64,000 nt of DNA from Methylobacterium organophilum (GTDB taxonomy: Bacteria > Pseudomonadota > Alphaproteobacteria > Rhizobiales > Beijerinckiaceae): positions 297,732-361,731 of the forward strand of contig NZ_BPQV01000005.1 of NCBI RefSeq assembly GCF_022179465.1, given 5' to 3'. Shown one piece after another: positions 1 through 9,646 of the stretch. Within the stretch, counting starts at the first letter, position 1; each line of letters begins with the position of its first letter. The position numbers and the translations under genes were made by a program. The notes under the pieces were generated by a model. It had not been told where the DNA came from, did not search any database, and saw only the letters and a list, made by a program, of their open reading frames with translations.

Positions 1-73
1 CACAGGACGGGCGCCCGCGCTCAGAGCGCCCGGACGACAAGAGCCCGCCTGGACCGAAAGGGAGCGCCCGATC

Positions 74-712
74 ATGAAAGCCATCACGTTCGTCACCCAG
101 AAGGGAGGCAGCGGGAAGAGCACGCTGTGCATCTCGCTGGCCGTCGCGGCGCAGGAAGCCGGACACAGCGTCTGCATCCTGGAGATGGACCGGCAGGCCA
201 CGATCTCGGACTGGCTCGACCACCGCACGGCGGAGGGCCCCGAGGTGGCGCAGATCGACGCCACGCAGATGGAGCTCGTGATGGAGCGCCTGCGCGATTC
301 GGCCTACGACTACGTCTTCATCGACACCCCCGGCGTCGATTCCCCCGGCACCCTGGCGGCGATCCGCGCGGCCGATCTCTGCATCATCCCCTGCCGGCCC
401 ACCCCCGCCGATCTGCGCGCCTTCAAGCCGACGCTGGCGGCGGTCTACCGCTTGGAGAAGAAGTTCGCCTTCGTGCTGAACCAGACCCCGCCCCGCTCCT
501 ACCGCATCCGCGACGCGGCGGACGGCCTCGCGGTGCTCGGCATCCTGCCCGACGTGAACATCGTGGCCCGCACCGACCACCAGGACGCCATCGGCGTCGG
601 CCAGGGCGTGACCGAGTTCAACCCGAAGGGTCAGGCCGCCGACGAAGTGCGCCGGCTCTGGGGCTGGATCGAGCGGCGCATGCAGGTGAGCCGTCATGTC
701 AAAGCCGCCTAA
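74..712 (+). CDS. ParA/MinD-family ATPase, orphan
   Basis: This 212-residue protein has a deviant Walker A motif, KGGSGKST, at residues 10-17, and a DTPG Walker B-like stretch near residue 85. Both are typical of ParA/MinD ATPases that dimerise on ATP and position DNA or protein cargo. It is shorter than chromosomal ParA (about 260 residues) and lacks the N-terminal helix-turn-helix of plasmid type Ia ParA, so it resembles small type Ib or orphan ParA proteins. A GAAAGGGAGCG ribosome-binding region precedes the ATG. Its last 17 bases overlap the downstream ribbon-helix-helix gene, so the two are probably co-translated partners. Cargo is unknown: a plasmid remnant, or a protein-positioning pair, are both possible. 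Confidence 0.85.
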   Translation: MKAITFVTQKGGSGKSTLCISLAVAAQEAGHSVCILEMDRQATISDWLDHRTAEGPEVAQIDATQMELVMERLRDSAYDYVFIDTPGVDSPGTLAAIRAADLCIIPCRPTPADLRAFKPTLAAVYRLEKKFAFVLNQTPPRSYRIRDAADGLAVLGILPDVNIVARTDHQDAIGVGQGVTEFNPKGQAADEVRRLWGWIERRMQVSRHVKAA

Positions 713-1001
713 GCTCAACCTCGCCTCCATCGTGGCGGCGGCGAGCCCGGCGCGGGGACAGAAGACGGCGGAGATCGTCTCCCTCGACCGCGCCCCGCCC
801 CAGCGCCCGGCCCCCGCCACATTGAAGCAGCGGGCGCGGCAGATGTCGGTCTATCTGGAGCCGCCGGTCCACGACCAGCTGCGCGACCTCGCCCATGTCG
901 AGCGCACCAAGATGCACAGCCTGATGCTCGAGGCACTCGACCTGCTGTTCCGCCAGCGCGGCGCCCGCTCGATCGAGCAGGTCATGGCGGATCGCCGCTG
1001 A
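696..1001 (+). CDS. Ribbon-helix-helix protein, probable ParA partner
   Basis: This protein of 101 residues has a basic, proline-rich N-terminal 45 residues. A ribbon-helix-helix-like segment follows at about residues 49-90 (MSVYLEPPVHDQLRDLAHVE and the next helices), which matches MetJ/Arc-type DNA-binding folds. The gene starts inside the 3' end of the ParA-type gene. That arrangement is seen for ParA with small centromere-binding or regulatory partners. I infer that it binds DNA and stimulates or anchors the ATPase. No parS-like iteron array is evident nearby, so a partitioning role is not proven. Confidence 0.7.
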   Translation: MSKPPKLNLASIVAAASPARGQKTAEIVSLDRAPPQRPAPATLKQRARQMSVYLEPPVHDQLRDLAHVERTKMHSLMLEALDLLFRQRGARSIEQVMADRR

Positions 1002-1034
1002 GGGCGGCCGGAACGCGAAGACGCCCGCTGTCCG

Positions 1035-1078
1035 AGGGGCTTGAGGACGGATCCTGATCCGCCGCCTCAGGCCCCTTT
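1035..1078 (+). terminator. Rho-independent terminator after the ParA/RHH pair
   Basis: A 12-bp stem with one G-T wobble pairs AGGGGCTTGAGG (1035-1046) with CCTCAGGCCCCT (1065-1076). An inner CGGAT/ATCCG stem sits in the loop, and a short T run follows. It lies 34 bases after the RHH stop codon. Confidence 0.6.
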
Positions 1079-1302
1079 CCCCGTGCGGCCTCGCCGGGCG
1101 CCCGTCCGCCGGCGCGCAAGCCCCCGGCCCCGCAGGAAGATTGTTGTGCGCAAACGAATCCGTTCAGCTTTCCTTTACGGCGTTCGGACGATTTTGGGCG
1201 GGGGAGGCGGCTGCCGCCGGCTTCCCGTGTGACGGCCCCGCACCGGCGCTCCCCGCGCTGCGGGTGCCCGTGTGGCGTGACGGGGAGCCCGGGCGTGTCC
1301 TC
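1079..1302 (+). other. Intergenic leader of rlpA
   Basis: No gene is supported between the terminator and rlpA. An in-frame upstream ATG at 1141 would add 54 residues ahead of the RlpA signal sequence. That stretch has no family resemblance, so I treat it as leader. Confidence 0.5.
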
Positions 1303-2646
1303 ATGGCGGGTGTCGAGAAGACCGGAAAGGGTCCCTTCCCGTATGCGTCGGCCCTGCCGCCGTTCGGCGCGCCCTTCTGGAAGCTCCTCGGCGTCTGCGC
1401 GGTGGCGCTGACGACCGCCAATTGCAGCACCAATCCGCAGAAGCTCGCCGGCGCCTCCGGGGGCAACGGCATCGATCCGAAATACGGCGTGCGCGCCAGC
1501 CGGCGCCTCTACAACGAGGGCGACGTGATCCCGAAGGGCGGCGGCCGCCGCTTCTCCGGCAAGCCCTACGTGGTGGCGGGCAAGACCTACGTCCCGCGGG
1601 AGGAGGCCCGGGGCTATGTGCGCCAGGGCTTGGCCTCCTGGTACGGCAGCGCCTTCCACGGCCGCATGACCGCCAACGGCGAGGTGTTCGACCGCCACTC
1701 GATCGCGGCGGCCCATCCGACCCTGCCGCTGCCGAGCTATGCCCGGGTGACCAATCTCGACAACGGCTACTCGATGGTGGTCCGCGTCAACGACCGCGGC
1801 CCCTACCATGCCGGCCGCGTCATGGACGTGTCGGAGGAGGCGGCCCGCGCCCTCGATTTCCACCGCCGCGGCACCGCCCATGTGCGGGTCGAATATGTCG
1901 GCAAGGCCTCCACCGCCGGCAGCGACGACCGCCGGCTGCTCGCGACGCTCCGCACGGACGGCCGCCCGGCCGGCATCAGCACTCCGGTCATGATGGCCGA
2001 TCTCGGCCCCGACACGGATCCCGACGTCGAGCGCTTCACCCGGCCGGAAGCCGCGCCCCTCGCCTTCAAGCCGAAGGACGAGGAGGCCCGGGAGACCGGA
2101 ACGGCCGAAGCGCCCGAGCCCGCCCCGGCCCCGCGCCCGGCCCGGCCCGCCCCGGTCATGGTCGCGAGCGCGGCGAGCGTCGCCGTGCCGGCGGCCCTGC
2201 AGCCGACCGCGCGCCGCGCCGCGCCGTTCCGCCCCGCCCCCGTCGTGGCCGGCACGGCCCCGCGCGCCACCTTCGCGGCGGCGCAAGGGCCGGCCCGCAG
2301 CCAGCACGCCCAGGCCGCGCCGCTCAGCCTCGCCCCCGCTCCGCTCAAGCTCGCCGCCGCGCCCGCCGGCCGGGCGCCGATGGCGATCCACGGTTCGGGC
2401 CCGAAGGGCGCGCCGGCGATCCGCAACGCCGCCCTGGCGCCCGGCAAGGCCGCGGCCGCGCCCCGCATGGCGGCCCTCTCCGCCCCCGGTCCGGGCAAGG
2501 CCAAGCCGGCGGTGATGCCGGCCGCCGCCCAGGCCGCCATGGCCAAGCTCGCCGCCGCCTCGGCGCCGAAGGGCAAGGCCCCCGCGATGGCCGACACGAA
2601 GGCCGGCGCCAAGGGCAAGCGCTCGCGGATCGCGGGCGTCTACTGA
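1303..2646 (+). CDS. rlpA: RlpA-like septal ring lytic transglycosylase
   Basis: The protein has 447 residues from the ATG chosen here, just ahead of a hydrophobic segment (residues 26-40) ending at Cys41, a likely but non-canonical lipobox (TANC). Residues about 107-200 form the RlpA double-psi beta-barrel, with the family pattern ASWYG, then [14 protein letters not shown] and RVNDRGPY. RlpA proteins cleave denuded peptidoglycan glycans at the septum. Unlike classical RlpA there is no C-terminal SPOR domain. Instead about 240 residues rich in Ala, Pro and Lys follow, probably disordered and cationic. The gene lies 86 bases upstream of serS on the same strand. Confidence 0.85.
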   Translation: MAGVEKTGKGPFPYASALPPFGAPFWKLLGVCAVALTTANCSTNPQKLAGASGGNGIDPKYGVRASRRLYNEGDVIPKGGGRRFSGKPYVVAGKTYVPREEARGYVRQGLASWYGSAFHGRMTANGEVFDRHSIAAAHPTLPLPSYARVTNLDNGYSMVVRVNDRGPYHAGRVMDVSEEAARALDFHRRGTAHVRVEYVGKASTAGSDDRRLLATLRTDGRPAGISTPVMMADLGPDTDPDVERFTRPEAAPLAFKPKDEEARETGTAEAPEPAPAPRPARPAPVMVASAASVAVPAALQPTARRAAPFRPAPVVAGTAPRATFAAAQGPARSQHAQAAPLSLAPAPLKLAAAPAGRAPMAIHGSGPKGAPAIRNAALAPGKAAAAPRMAALSAPGPGKAKPAVMPAAAQAAMAKLAAASAPKGKAPAMADTKAGAKGKRSRIAGVY

Positions 2647-2732
2647 CGGGAGGGGCGCCCCGGCCTTGTGATGCCGGGAGCGATGCGGCAAAGCGGGCCG
2701 GCCGACTTTCGAAGACGCCGCCCGAGCCCCCC

Positions 2733-4019
2733 ATGCACGACATCCGCGCCATCCGCGAGAACCCGCAAGGCTTCGACCACGACCTCGCACGCCGCGGGCT
2801 GGCGCCGCTCTCCGCCGAGCTGCTCGCCCTGGACGATGCCCGCAAGAACGCCGTTTCGGCCGCGCAGGCCAACCAGGAGCGCCGCAACGCCCTGGCCAAG
2901 GAGATCGGCGGCGCCAAGAAGGCGAAGGACGAGGCCCGCGCCGCCGAACTGATGGCCGAGGTCGCCCGGCTGAAGGAGGAAGGGCCGGCCCTCGACGCGG
3001 CGCAGGCGGAGGCCGCCAAGGCCCTGGACGAGCGCCTCGCCGCGATTCCCAACCGGCCGAAGGCCGAGGTGCCGGAAGGCGCCGACGAGCACGGCAATGT
3101 CGAGTATCGCCGCTTCGACTCCGCGCGCAGCCGCCTCGCCGAGGGCCGCCAGCATTTCGAGCTCGGCGAGGCCACCGGCCTGATGGATTTCGAGGCGGCG
3201 GCCAAGCTCTCCGGCGCGCGCTTCGTGGTGCTCAAAGGTCAGCTCGCCCGGCTGGAGCGGGCGCTCGGCCAGTTCATGGTCGACCTGCACACGCAGGAGC
3301 ACGGCTATCTGGAGGTCGCGCCGCCGATCCTCGTGCGCGACGAGGCGATGTTCGGCACGGCGCAGCTGCCGAAGTTCCGTGACGACCAGTTCGCCGCCGG
3401 CGACGGCTTCTGGCTCGTCCCCACCGCCGAGGTGCCGCTGACCAACCTCGTGCGGGAGAGCATCCTCTCGGAGGACCAGCTCCCCCTGCGCTTCACCGCG
3501 CTCACGCCCTGCTTCCGGGCCGAGGCCGGGGCGGCGGGACGCGACACCCGCGGCATGCTGCGCCAGCACCAGTTCAACAAGGTCGAGCTGGTCTCGATCA
3601 CCGCCCCCGAAAAATCGGACGAGGAGCACGAGCGCATGCTCGCCTGCGCCGAGGCGGTGCTGAAGAAGCTCGACCTGACTTACCGGGTGATGACGCTCTG
3701 CACCGGCGACATGGGCTTCGCCAGCCAGAAGACCTACGACATCGAGGTCTGGGTGCCCGGCCAGCAGACCTACCGCGAGATCTCCTCCTGCTCCGTCTGC
3801 GGCGACTTCCAGGCGCGGCGGATGAACGCGCGCTACCGGCCGAAGGACGGCAAGGGCGTTTCCTACGTGCACACCCTCAACGGGTCGGGCGTGGCCGTGG
3901 GCCGCGCCCTGATCGCGGTGATGGAGAACTACCAGAACCCGGACGGCAGCGTCACGATCCCGTCCGTGCTCCAGCCCTATATGGGCGGCCTCAACCGGAT
4001 CGAGGGACCGAACTCCTGA
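2733..4019 (+). CDS. serS: Seryl-tRNA synthetase
   Basis: This protein of 428 residues has the full class II architecture: an N-terminal long coiled-coil arm (residues about 1-110, Lys/Glu/Ala-rich), then the catalytic core. Motif 2 is visible in [20 protein letters not shown] and motif 3 in [18 protein letters not shown] near the C-terminus. It charges tRNA-Ser with serine in the cytoplasm. The start is the ATG at [11 protein letters not shown], the conserved N-terminus; the reading frame stays open far upstream but only as a shadow of rlpA. The stop codon overlaps the surE start (TGATG), implying translational coupling. Confidence 0.97.
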   Translation: MHDIRAIRENPQGFDHDLARRGLAPLSAELLALDDARKNAVSAAQANQERRNALAKEIGGAKKAKDEARAAELMAEVARLKEEGPALDAAQAEAAKALDERLAAIPNRPKAEVPEGADEHGNVEYRRFDSARSRLAEGRQHFELGEATGLMDFEAAAKLSGARFVVLKGQLARLERALGQFMVDLHTQEHGYLEVAPPILVRDEAMFGTAQLPKFRDDQFAAGDGFWLVPTAEVPLTNLVRESILSEDQLPLRFTALTPCFRAEAGAAGRDTRGMLRQHQFNKVELVSITAPEKSDEEHERMLACAEAVLKKLDLTYRVMTLCTGDMGFASQKTYDIEVWVPGQQTYREISSCSVCGDFQARRMNARYRPKDGKGVSYVHTLNGSGVAVGRALIAVMENYQNPDGSVTIPSVLQPYMGGLNRIEGPNS

Positions 4020-4783
4020 TGCGCATTCTCGTCACCAACGACGACGGCATCCACGCGCCGGGCCTCGAGACGCTGGAGCGCATCGCCGGGGAGATCAGCG
4101 ACGACGTCTGGGTGGTCGCCCCCGAATCCGACCAGTCCGGCGTGTCGCATTCGCTGTCGCTGAACGATCCCCTGCGCCTGCGCCAGGCCGGCGAGAAGCG
4201 CTTCGCCGTGAAGGGCACGCCCTCGGATTGCGTGATCATGGGGGTGGCCCACCTCCTCAAGGACCACAAGCCGGACCTCGTGCTGTCCGGGGTCAATCGC
4301 GGCCAGAACGTCGCCGAGGACGTGACCTATTCCGGCACCATCGCCGGCGCCATGGAGGGCACCATCCTCGGCGTGCCCTCGATCGCCCTGAGCCAGGCCT
4401 ACGGCCTCGGCGGCCGGGCCAACATCAAGTGGGGCTGCGCCGCCCATCACGGCGCCAAGGTGATCCGCAAGATCCTGGAGATCGGGATCGAGCCGGGCAT
4501 CCTCGTCAACGTGAACTTCCCCGATTGCGAGGCGGAGGAGGTGCAGGGCATCGCGGTGGCCGCCCAGGGCCAGCGCAACCAGGCCCTGCTCGCCATCGAC
4601 GCCCGCCACGACGGGCGCGGTAATCCCTATTTCTGGCTCGCCTTCGCCAAAGCCCGGTTCGAGCCGGGCAACGGCTCGGACCTCAAGGCCATCGCCGACC
4701 ACAAGATCTCGGTGACGCCCCTGCGCCTCGACCTCACCGACGAGCCGACCCTGACCCGCTTCGCCCAGGCCTTCCGGGATTAG
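4019..4783 (+). CDS. surE: 5'/3'-nucleotidase SurE
   Basis: The protein has 254 residues, the usual SurE length. The N-terminus [15 protein letters not shown] carries the metal-binding Asp-Asp pair, followed by VAPESDQSGVSHS and the VLSGVNRGQN motif. SurE is a cytoplasmic acid phosphatase acting on nucleoside monophosphates and linked to stationary-phase survival. The start codon overlaps the serS stop, and serS-surE is a conserved alphaproteobacterial pair. It converges with the carotenoid glycosyltransferase gene 20 bases further on. Confidence 0.97.
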   Translation: MRILVTNDDGIHAPGLETLERIAGEISDDVWVVAPESDQSGVSHSLSLNDPLRLRQAGEKRFAVKGTPSDCVIMGVAHLLKDHKPDLVLSGVNRGQNVAEDVTYSGTIAGAMEGTILGVPSIALSQAYGLGGRANIKWGCAAHHGAKVIRKILEIGIEPGILVNVNFPDCEAEEVQGIAVAAQGQRNQALLAIDARHDGRGNPYFWLAFAKARFEPGNGSDLKAIADHKISVTPLRLDLTDEPTLTRFAQAFRD

Positions 4784-4803
4784 GGGAGCGGCCCGGCGAG
4801 AGC

Positions 4804-5943
4804 TCAGGGCACCGGGTAGCGCCGCCCCTTCCAGCGGGCCACGCCCGCGCGCTCGGCGCGGGTGAGGGCGTTCCACTGGATCGCCAGGGCGATCAGGACG
4901 GTGACCGGATGAAGCGGGATCGTGGCCGCCGGCTCGGCCGCGGCCCGGGTGATCGCGGCCCGGGTCGCAAGCGAGATCAGGCCGGCGGCGAGGCTGACGG
5001 CGAGCGAAGCGGTCGAGAGCCCGCCGAGGAGCCCCAAGAGGAACCCTACGAGCACGAGCAGCCAGGGCAGGACGTGGCCGCCGAACAGGAGCAGCGTCCA
5101 GACGGGCAGCGCCCGCGGCGTCGCCATGCCCTCGTTGGCGTTCTTCGAGAAGCCCGCCCAGGCGGCCGCGAAGCCCGGATACATCCGGCAGGTCGCCAGC
5201 GCCGAGGCCGCGACCAGATCCGTCCGATAGCCGGCCGCCCGGAACAGGCGGGGCAGCCGCACGCCATCGTGCAGGCTCCTGCGGATCGCCCCGTGGCCGC
5301 CGCTCGCGGCATAGGCCGCCGCCTCGACCAGGATCAGCTGACCGCAGGCGGCGCCGAGGGAGGGATCGGGCCGCGCCCGCATCAGCGGCATCGGCAGGTA
5401 GCCGAGGAGCAGGAAGCCGATCATCGGCACGGTGAGGCGCTCGCCCAGCGTCTCCATGCGCTGGCGGGGCAGGCCGCTCACCAGGGCGGCCCCGCTGCGG
5501 GCGGCATGGGCCGCGAGGCGCGCGGCGCCCTCCGGCGCGAGGCGCACATCCGCGTCGATGAAGAGCAGGCGCTCGCCCCGCGCCGCCGCGGCCAGGGCCG
5601 CGCAGGCGTTGTTCTTCCCCGTCCAGCCCTCCGGCAGGGAGGGCACGGGCAGGAGGCGCAGGCGGGGATCGCGGGCGGCGAGGGCGGCGACGATCGCCGC
5701 GGTGTCGTCGCTGGAATGGTCGTCGCCGACCAGCACCTCCACCGCCACGCCGCGGCTCGCCAGGGCCGCCTCGACGGTTTCGGCGATGATCGCCGCCTCG
5801 TTTCGGGCCGGGATCAGGATCGAGACGAGGCCGGTCCCGACCGGGCCGGGCTCGGGCGTGCGGTAACCGACGAGGTTCACCGCCGCGATCACGGCCGGGA
5901 GCAGGGCGAGGACGAGGGCCAGGAGCGCGAGGGCGAACATCAT
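4804..5943 (-). CDS. GT2 family membrane glycosyltransferase, carotenoid locus (CruC-like)
   Basis: This 379-residue protein has an N-terminal membrane helix (residues about 2-25) and a GT-A fold beginning VSILIPARNEAAIIAET. The DAD metal-binding motif lies in LLFIDADVRL. Two or three C-terminal helices follow around residues 280-345. Last gene of the minus-strand carotenoid set, it overlaps the acyltransferase stop by 4 bases (ATGA). By context it should transfer a sugar to a carboxylated or hydroxylated carotenoid, making the glycosyl ester that the neighbouring acyltransferase then acylates. Hopanoid or glycolipid glycosylation (HpnB-like) is the main alternative. Confidence 0.8.
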   Translation of the reverse strand: MMFALALLALVLALLPAVIAAVNLVGYRTPEPGPVGTGLVSILIPARNEAAIIAETVEAALASRGVAVEVLVGDDHSSDDTAAIVAALAARDPRLRLLPVPSLPEGWTGKNNACAALAAAARGERLLFIDADVRLAPEGAARLAAHAARSGAALVSGLPRQRMETLGERLTVPMIGFLLLGYLPMPLMRARPDPSLGAACGQLILVEAAAYAASGGHGAIRRSLHDGVRLPRLFRAAGYRTDLVAASALATCRMYPGFAAAWAGFSKNANEGMATPRALPVWTLLLFGGHVLPWLLVLVGFLLGLLGGLSTASLAVSLAAGLISLATRAAITRAAAEPAATIPLHPVTVLIALAIQWNALTRAERAGVARWKGRRYPVP

Positions 5944-6743
5944 CGCGGCCGTTCCCCCTCCGGGCGATGGGCGGGGTCGAAGGACCGTCCGCGGGCGAGG
6001 GCGACGAGCCGGCGCCAGCCGTCATAGACCCCACCGATGCCGCTCCGGCCCGCGAGCACGGGTTCGAACCGGCCGGGATCGCGGGCGATCACGTCCTGGC
6101 TCAGGCGGTCGAGCAGGGCCGTCAGATCTCCCTCCAGCCGGGCCAGGCGGGCGGGGCGCGGGAGGGACAGCAGCACGGAGGCGGGGATCGGCGGGCCGAA
6201 GGCGCAGAAGGCTTCCACCCCGCGCTCCTGCCAGAGGGCGTATTCGAGGGCGACGGGCACGAACAGGGCATCGGGGGCGATCTCGGCGAGATGGGCGATG
6301 CCGGGCTTCAAGCCGAGGGGCCGCTCGCGCACATCCGCGAAGCGGCCCTGCGCGGTGACCCAGAGGGCGCGGTTCCGCCCCGAGAGCACGCTGCGCGCCG
6401 CGGCGAGGAACTGCAGCGCCCCCTTCCGCGACGCGAGGTCGACCGGGAAGGCGCCCATGCGGCGGAACACGCCGTAGCGCTCCAGCATCCGCGCCTCGAA
6501 CGGCGCGAAGCCCTCGCGCTCCGGAAACAGCCGGCCGGCGAGCACGATGAGGGTGGCGGCATCCCACCAGGCGGGATGGTTGCAATAGAGGACGAGCGGC
6601 CCGGCATGGCCGGCGCAGGCCGGCCGTCCCCAGCGGGCGAGGCGCAGGGCGTTCATGTGCCGGCGGAAGAAGCGGTCGAACCAGGGCAGCATGAAGCGCC
6701 AGACGAGGGCCGACCGCTCCGGCGGAGGCGGGGGGGCGCTCAC
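5940..6743 (-). CDS. PlsC-type 1-acyltransferase, carotenoid locus (CruD-like)
   Basis: The protein has 267 residues and a GTG start. The H-x4-D acyltransferase signature appears as NHPAWWD, and a second block near RRMGAFPVDL matches motif II/III of the PlsC family. These enzymes move an acyl chain from acyl-CoA or acyl-ACP to a hydroxyl group at the membrane face. Sitting between a carotenoid desaturase (28-base gap) and a glycosyltransferase (4-base overlap), it most likely acylates the sugar of a carotenoid glycoside rather than a glycerophosphate. A methionine 17 codons downstream is a possible alternative start. Confidence 0.8.
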   Translation of the reverse strand: MSAPPPPPERSALVWRFMLPWFDRFFRRHMNALRLARWGRPACAGHAGPLVLYCNHPAWWDAATLIVLAGRLFPEREGFAPFEARMLERYGVFRRMGAFPVDLASRKGALQFLAAARSVLSGRNRALWVTAQGRFADVRERPLGLKPGIAHLAEIAPDALFVPVALEYALWQERGVEAFCAFGPPIPASVLLSLPRPARLARLEGDLTALLDRLSQDVIARDPGRFEPVLAGRSGIGGVYDGWRRLVALARGRSFDPAHRPEGERPR

Positions 6744-6771
6744 GCGCGCGAGCCCGTCACGCGCCGGCTCC

Positions 6772-8322
6772 TCACGCGCTCTGGCGCAGGGCCGGCTCCG
6801 CCTGCTGCGGACGGCCCTTGCGCAGGTCCTGATCGAGGGCGTCGGCGGCGATCCAGCCGGACATCATCACCATGGGCATGCCGGGCCCGGGATGGGCGGC
6901 GCCCCCGGCGAGGTAGAGGCCGCCGACCTCCCGCGAGCGGTTGCCGGGCTTGAAGGCGCCCATCATCCGCCCGTGCGAGGCCAGCCCGTAGATCGCGCCG
7001 TTGAGCACGTTGTAGCGCTCGTGGATGTCCCGGGGCGTGAGGTGCCGCTCGACGACGATGCGCGCCTCCAGGTCCGGCATGCCGCCGGTGCGCTTCAGCT
7101 TCTCCAGGATCACCCGGCGATAGATCGGGAACATCGCCGACCAGTCGTGATGCGGCCGCAGATAGGGCGTGTGCACGAGGACGTAGAGCGCCTCGCCGCC
7201 CTCCGGCGCCACGCTCGGATCGGTGATCGAGGGCGCGGCCAGATAGGCGGTCGGGTCGGGGGCGGGCTCGCCCTTCCGGTAGATGAAGTCGAACTCCTCC
7301 TCCGGGTCGCGGGAGAAGACGAAATCGTGGTGGGCCAGGTGCTCGTAGCGGCGGTCGAGGCCGAGATAGAGCACCACGCCGGAGCAGGCGGGCTCGAAGC
7401 TCCGCTTCTCGTAGGCCTTGCCGACCGCCCCGCCGACGAGCTCGCGGTAGGTGCGCACGGAATCCATGTTGGAGATCACCGCGTCGTAGGCGACGCTCTC
7501 CCCGCCGAGGCGCAGCCCGCGCACGGCGCCCCCGGCGATGTCGAGCCCGGTCACCGCGGCGGCGGGCCGCAGGGCGACGCCGAGCTCCTGGGCGAGCCGG
7601 GTGAGCCCCTCGGCCACGGCCCGGGTGCCGCCCATCGGGTACCAGACGCCCTCCGCGGTCTGCATATGCGCGATCGCGCAGAGCACCGCCGGCGCGCCGT
7701 AGGGGGAGGAGCCGACATATTGCACGAAATGGTCGAGCATCTGCGCGAGGCGGGCATCCTTCACCTTGCCGCGGATGGTGCTCGCCACGGTGGCATGCAT
7801 GCGCAGGCTCAGAACGTCGCGCAGGGTGCCGGGATTCATGTTGGCGCGCAGGTCGATCGTGTCGAACAGGTCCTGCACCGCCTTCCAGAAGAAGAACCGC
7901 TCCGAGACGCCGTGCAGATGCTCGGAGAGGGCGATGAACCGCTTGTAGCCCTCGCCCACGCCCTGGCCGGGGGCGAAGCGCTCCATGGTGGCGGCCATGG
8001 CCTCCACGTCCTCGATCAGGTCGATCCGCGCGCCGTCCTCGAAGAAGCAGCGCCATTGCGGGTCAAGCCGGCGCAGGTCCATGTAGTCGTGGACGCTGCG
8101 GCCGGCCTCGGCGAAGATCCGCTCCAGCACCCGGGGCACGGTGAGGATGGTCGGCCCCATATCGAAGCGGAAGCCGCCCTCGTGCAGCACCGCGGCCTTG
8201 CCGCCGAGCCAGGGATTCTTGTCGTAGAGGGTGACGCGGTGCCCCCGCGCCGCCGTCACGCAGGCCGCCGCCAGCCCGCCGAGGCCGCTGCCGATCACGG
8301 CGATCGAGGAATCCTGGCTCAT
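6772..8322 (-). CDS. CrtI/CrtN-family carotenoid desaturase or oxidase (second paralogue)
   Basis: This 516-residue FAD enzyme opens with the dinucleotide-binding motif IGSGLGGLAAACVTAARG and the downstream GGKAAVLHEGGFRFDMGPT, typical of phytoene/diapophytoene desaturases. The C-terminal FAD-binding block GGAAHPGPGMPMVMMSG is also present. In methylotrophic bacteria such enzymes desaturate or terminally oxidise C30 carotenoids built from squalene. Which step this paralogue performs cannot be read from sequence. A plausible promoter sits in the 124-base gap upstream, and the acyltransferase and glycosyltransferase follow closely. The family is certain; the substrate is inferred. Confidence 0.85.
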   Translation of the reverse strand: MSQDSSIAVIGSGLGGLAAACVTAARGHRVTLYDKNPWLGGKAAVLHEGGFRFDMGPTILTVPRVLERIFAEAGRSVHDYMDLRRLDPQWRCFFEDGARIDLIEDVEAMAATMERFAPGQGVGEGYKRFIALSEHLHGVSERFFFWKAVQDLFDTIDLRANMNPGTLRDVLSLRMHATVASTIRGKVKDARLAQMLDHFVQYVGSSPYGAPAVLCAIAHMQTAEGVWYPMGGTRAVAEGLTRLAQELGVALRPAAAVTGLDIAGGAVRGLRLGGESVAYDAVISNMDSVRTYRELVGGAVGKAYEKRSFEPACSGVVLYLGLDRRYEHLAHHDFVFSRDPEEEFDFIYRKGEPAPDPTAYLAAPSITDPSVAPEGGEALYVLVHTPYLRPHHDWSAMFPIYRRVILEKLKRTGGMPDLEARIVVERHLTPRDIHERYNVLNGAIYGLASHGRMMGAFKPGNRSREVGGLYLAGGAAHPGPGMPMVMMSGWIAADALDQDLRKGRPQQAEPALRQSA

Positions 8323-8380
8323 GGGCGTCGTGCTCTCCGGATCGGCGTGAGGCCCGAAGCTCGGCCGATCCGCTGGGCCG

Positions 8381-8408
8381 AAGCTACGATCGGGAATCGC
8401 GGGGTCAA
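8381..8408 (-). promoter_or_regulatory. Candidate sigma-70 promoter for the second desaturase gene
   Basis: On the minus strand TTGACC (8403-8408) and TAGCTT (8381-8386) are separated by 16 bases, about 55 bases ahead of the desaturase start. It would let the desaturase-acyltransferase-glycosyltransferase part be transcribed apart from the upstream ABC genes. Confidence 0.35.
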
Positions 8409-8446
8409 CGCGCCAACCGGTCGCGCCATCCCCTTCGACAGGTTTT

Positions 8447-9646
8447 TCATGCGGGCTGCCCCCGTCGCACTAGGGCGAGGGCGGCGGCGAGGCCGGCCAG
8501 GGCCAGCCCCGCCAGCACGGCCCAGGCCGGAAGCGCCGCCGTGGCGCCCTCGCTCAGGGCGCGCTGGAAGGCCTCGATCGACCAGGCATTGGGCGTGAGC
8601 CATCCGGCCTGCTGCAGCCAGGGCGGCATGAGGAAGCGGGGCACCATGCTGCCGCCCACGGCGGAGAGCAGGAGCACGCCGAAGGTCGCGACGAGATGGG
8701 CCTGCTGCCGCGTCGCCGCGAGGGCGCACCCGGCCAGCGCCAGGCCCGCAGCCATGGCGGCGACGAGGAGCGCGGTGACGAGCCAGCCGATCCCGTGGCG
8801 GGACACGTCGACCCCGTGGAGCAGGGCGGCGGCGGCGAAGATCAGCGCCGTCTGCACGACGCCCTGGAGGGTGAGGAAGGCGAACTTGCCCAGGACGATC
8901 GCCGGCAGGCCGCCGGGGGCGGCGGCGAGCCGGTCGGCCAGGCCCGCGCTCCGCTCGTCGACGAGGGAGAGCGCCCCCTGCATCGCCGAGAACAGCAGGA
9001 ACACGGCGGTGATGGCGCCGGCGTAATAGGCGACGCGGTCGTTGCCGCGGCCCGATCCGGTGGAGCGGCGCTCCACCCAATGGGCGAAGGCGAAGGGCTC
9101 CTTCTTGGCCCGCTGCTCGGCGAAGGTCTCCTCCAGGAAGGCGCGCTCGTCCGCGCCGATCTTGCCCGAGCGCTCGACGTCGGCGACGATCCGGGCCAGC
9201 ACCACGTCGGGCAGGGCCTCGTTGAGGACCCGCTGGAGCTGGCCCAGGGCGATCGGCGTGGCCAGCGCCCGCGCGGGATTCTCGACGAGCAGCACCGGCT
9301 GATCGGCCGGCGCGGACGCGCTGCCTGCGGCGAGATCGCCGCGCAGGACCAGGGCGACGTCGACCGTCCCCCGGCGCACCGCCGCCACGACCGCGTCGAC
9401 GTCGCCCGCCTCCAGCCGTTCGAGGCGCAGGGAGGGCTCGGCGGCAAGGGCGCTCAGCAGGCGCCGGGTCGTCGGCGTGTCGGCGAGATCGGCCACGCCG
9501 AGATGGATCCGGATGCGCTCGCCGATGGCGCCGGAGAAGATCGCGGCGAAGACCACGAAGATCACCGTCGGCAGCAGGAAGGCCATCGCCAGGGCCGCCC
9601 TGTCGCGCAGGAGGGACAGCCACATCACCCGGAAGGCGGCGCTCAT
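8447..9646 (-). CDS. ABC-2 type transporter permease, carotenoid locus
   Basis: The protein has 399 residues. One N-terminal membrane helix (residues about 18-40) is followed by an extracytoplasmic domain of about 190 residues and then five C-terminal helices. This is the ABC-2/DrrB/YhfE-type export permease layout. It overlaps the ATPase stop by 4 bases (ATGA). The frame stays open upstream, but the sequence there is the shadow of the ATPase C-terminus. The protein should form the membrane half of an exporter. Its position between two carotenoid desaturase genes suggests a lipid or carotenoid cargo, which is inference. Confidence 0.85.
   Translation of the reverse strand: MSAAFRVMWLSLLRDRAALAMAFLLPTVIFVVFAAIFSGAIGERIRIHLGVADLADTPTTRRLLSALAAEPSLRLERLEAGDVDAVVAAVRRGTVDVALVLRGDLAAGSASAPADQPVLLVENPARALATPIALGQLQRVLNEALPDVVLARIVADVERSGKIGADERAFLEETFAEQRAKKEPFAFAHWVERRSTGSGRGNDRVAYYAGAITAVFLLFSAMQGALSLVDERSAGLADRLAAAPGGLPAIVLGKFAFLTLQGVVQTALIFAAAALLHGVDVSRHGIGWLVTALLVAAMAAGLALAGCALAATRQQAHLVATFGVLLLSAVGGSMVPRFLMPPWLQQAGWLTPNAWSIEAFQRALSEGATAALPAWAVLAGLALAGLAAALALVRRGQPA

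Noticed and set aside
1422-4019. 865-codon open frame spanning rlpA and serS
   Set aside because: Only the part from 2733 is seryl-tRNA synthetase; the N-terminal part is an Arg/Pro/Gly-rich shadow of rlpA, common in GC-rich DNA.
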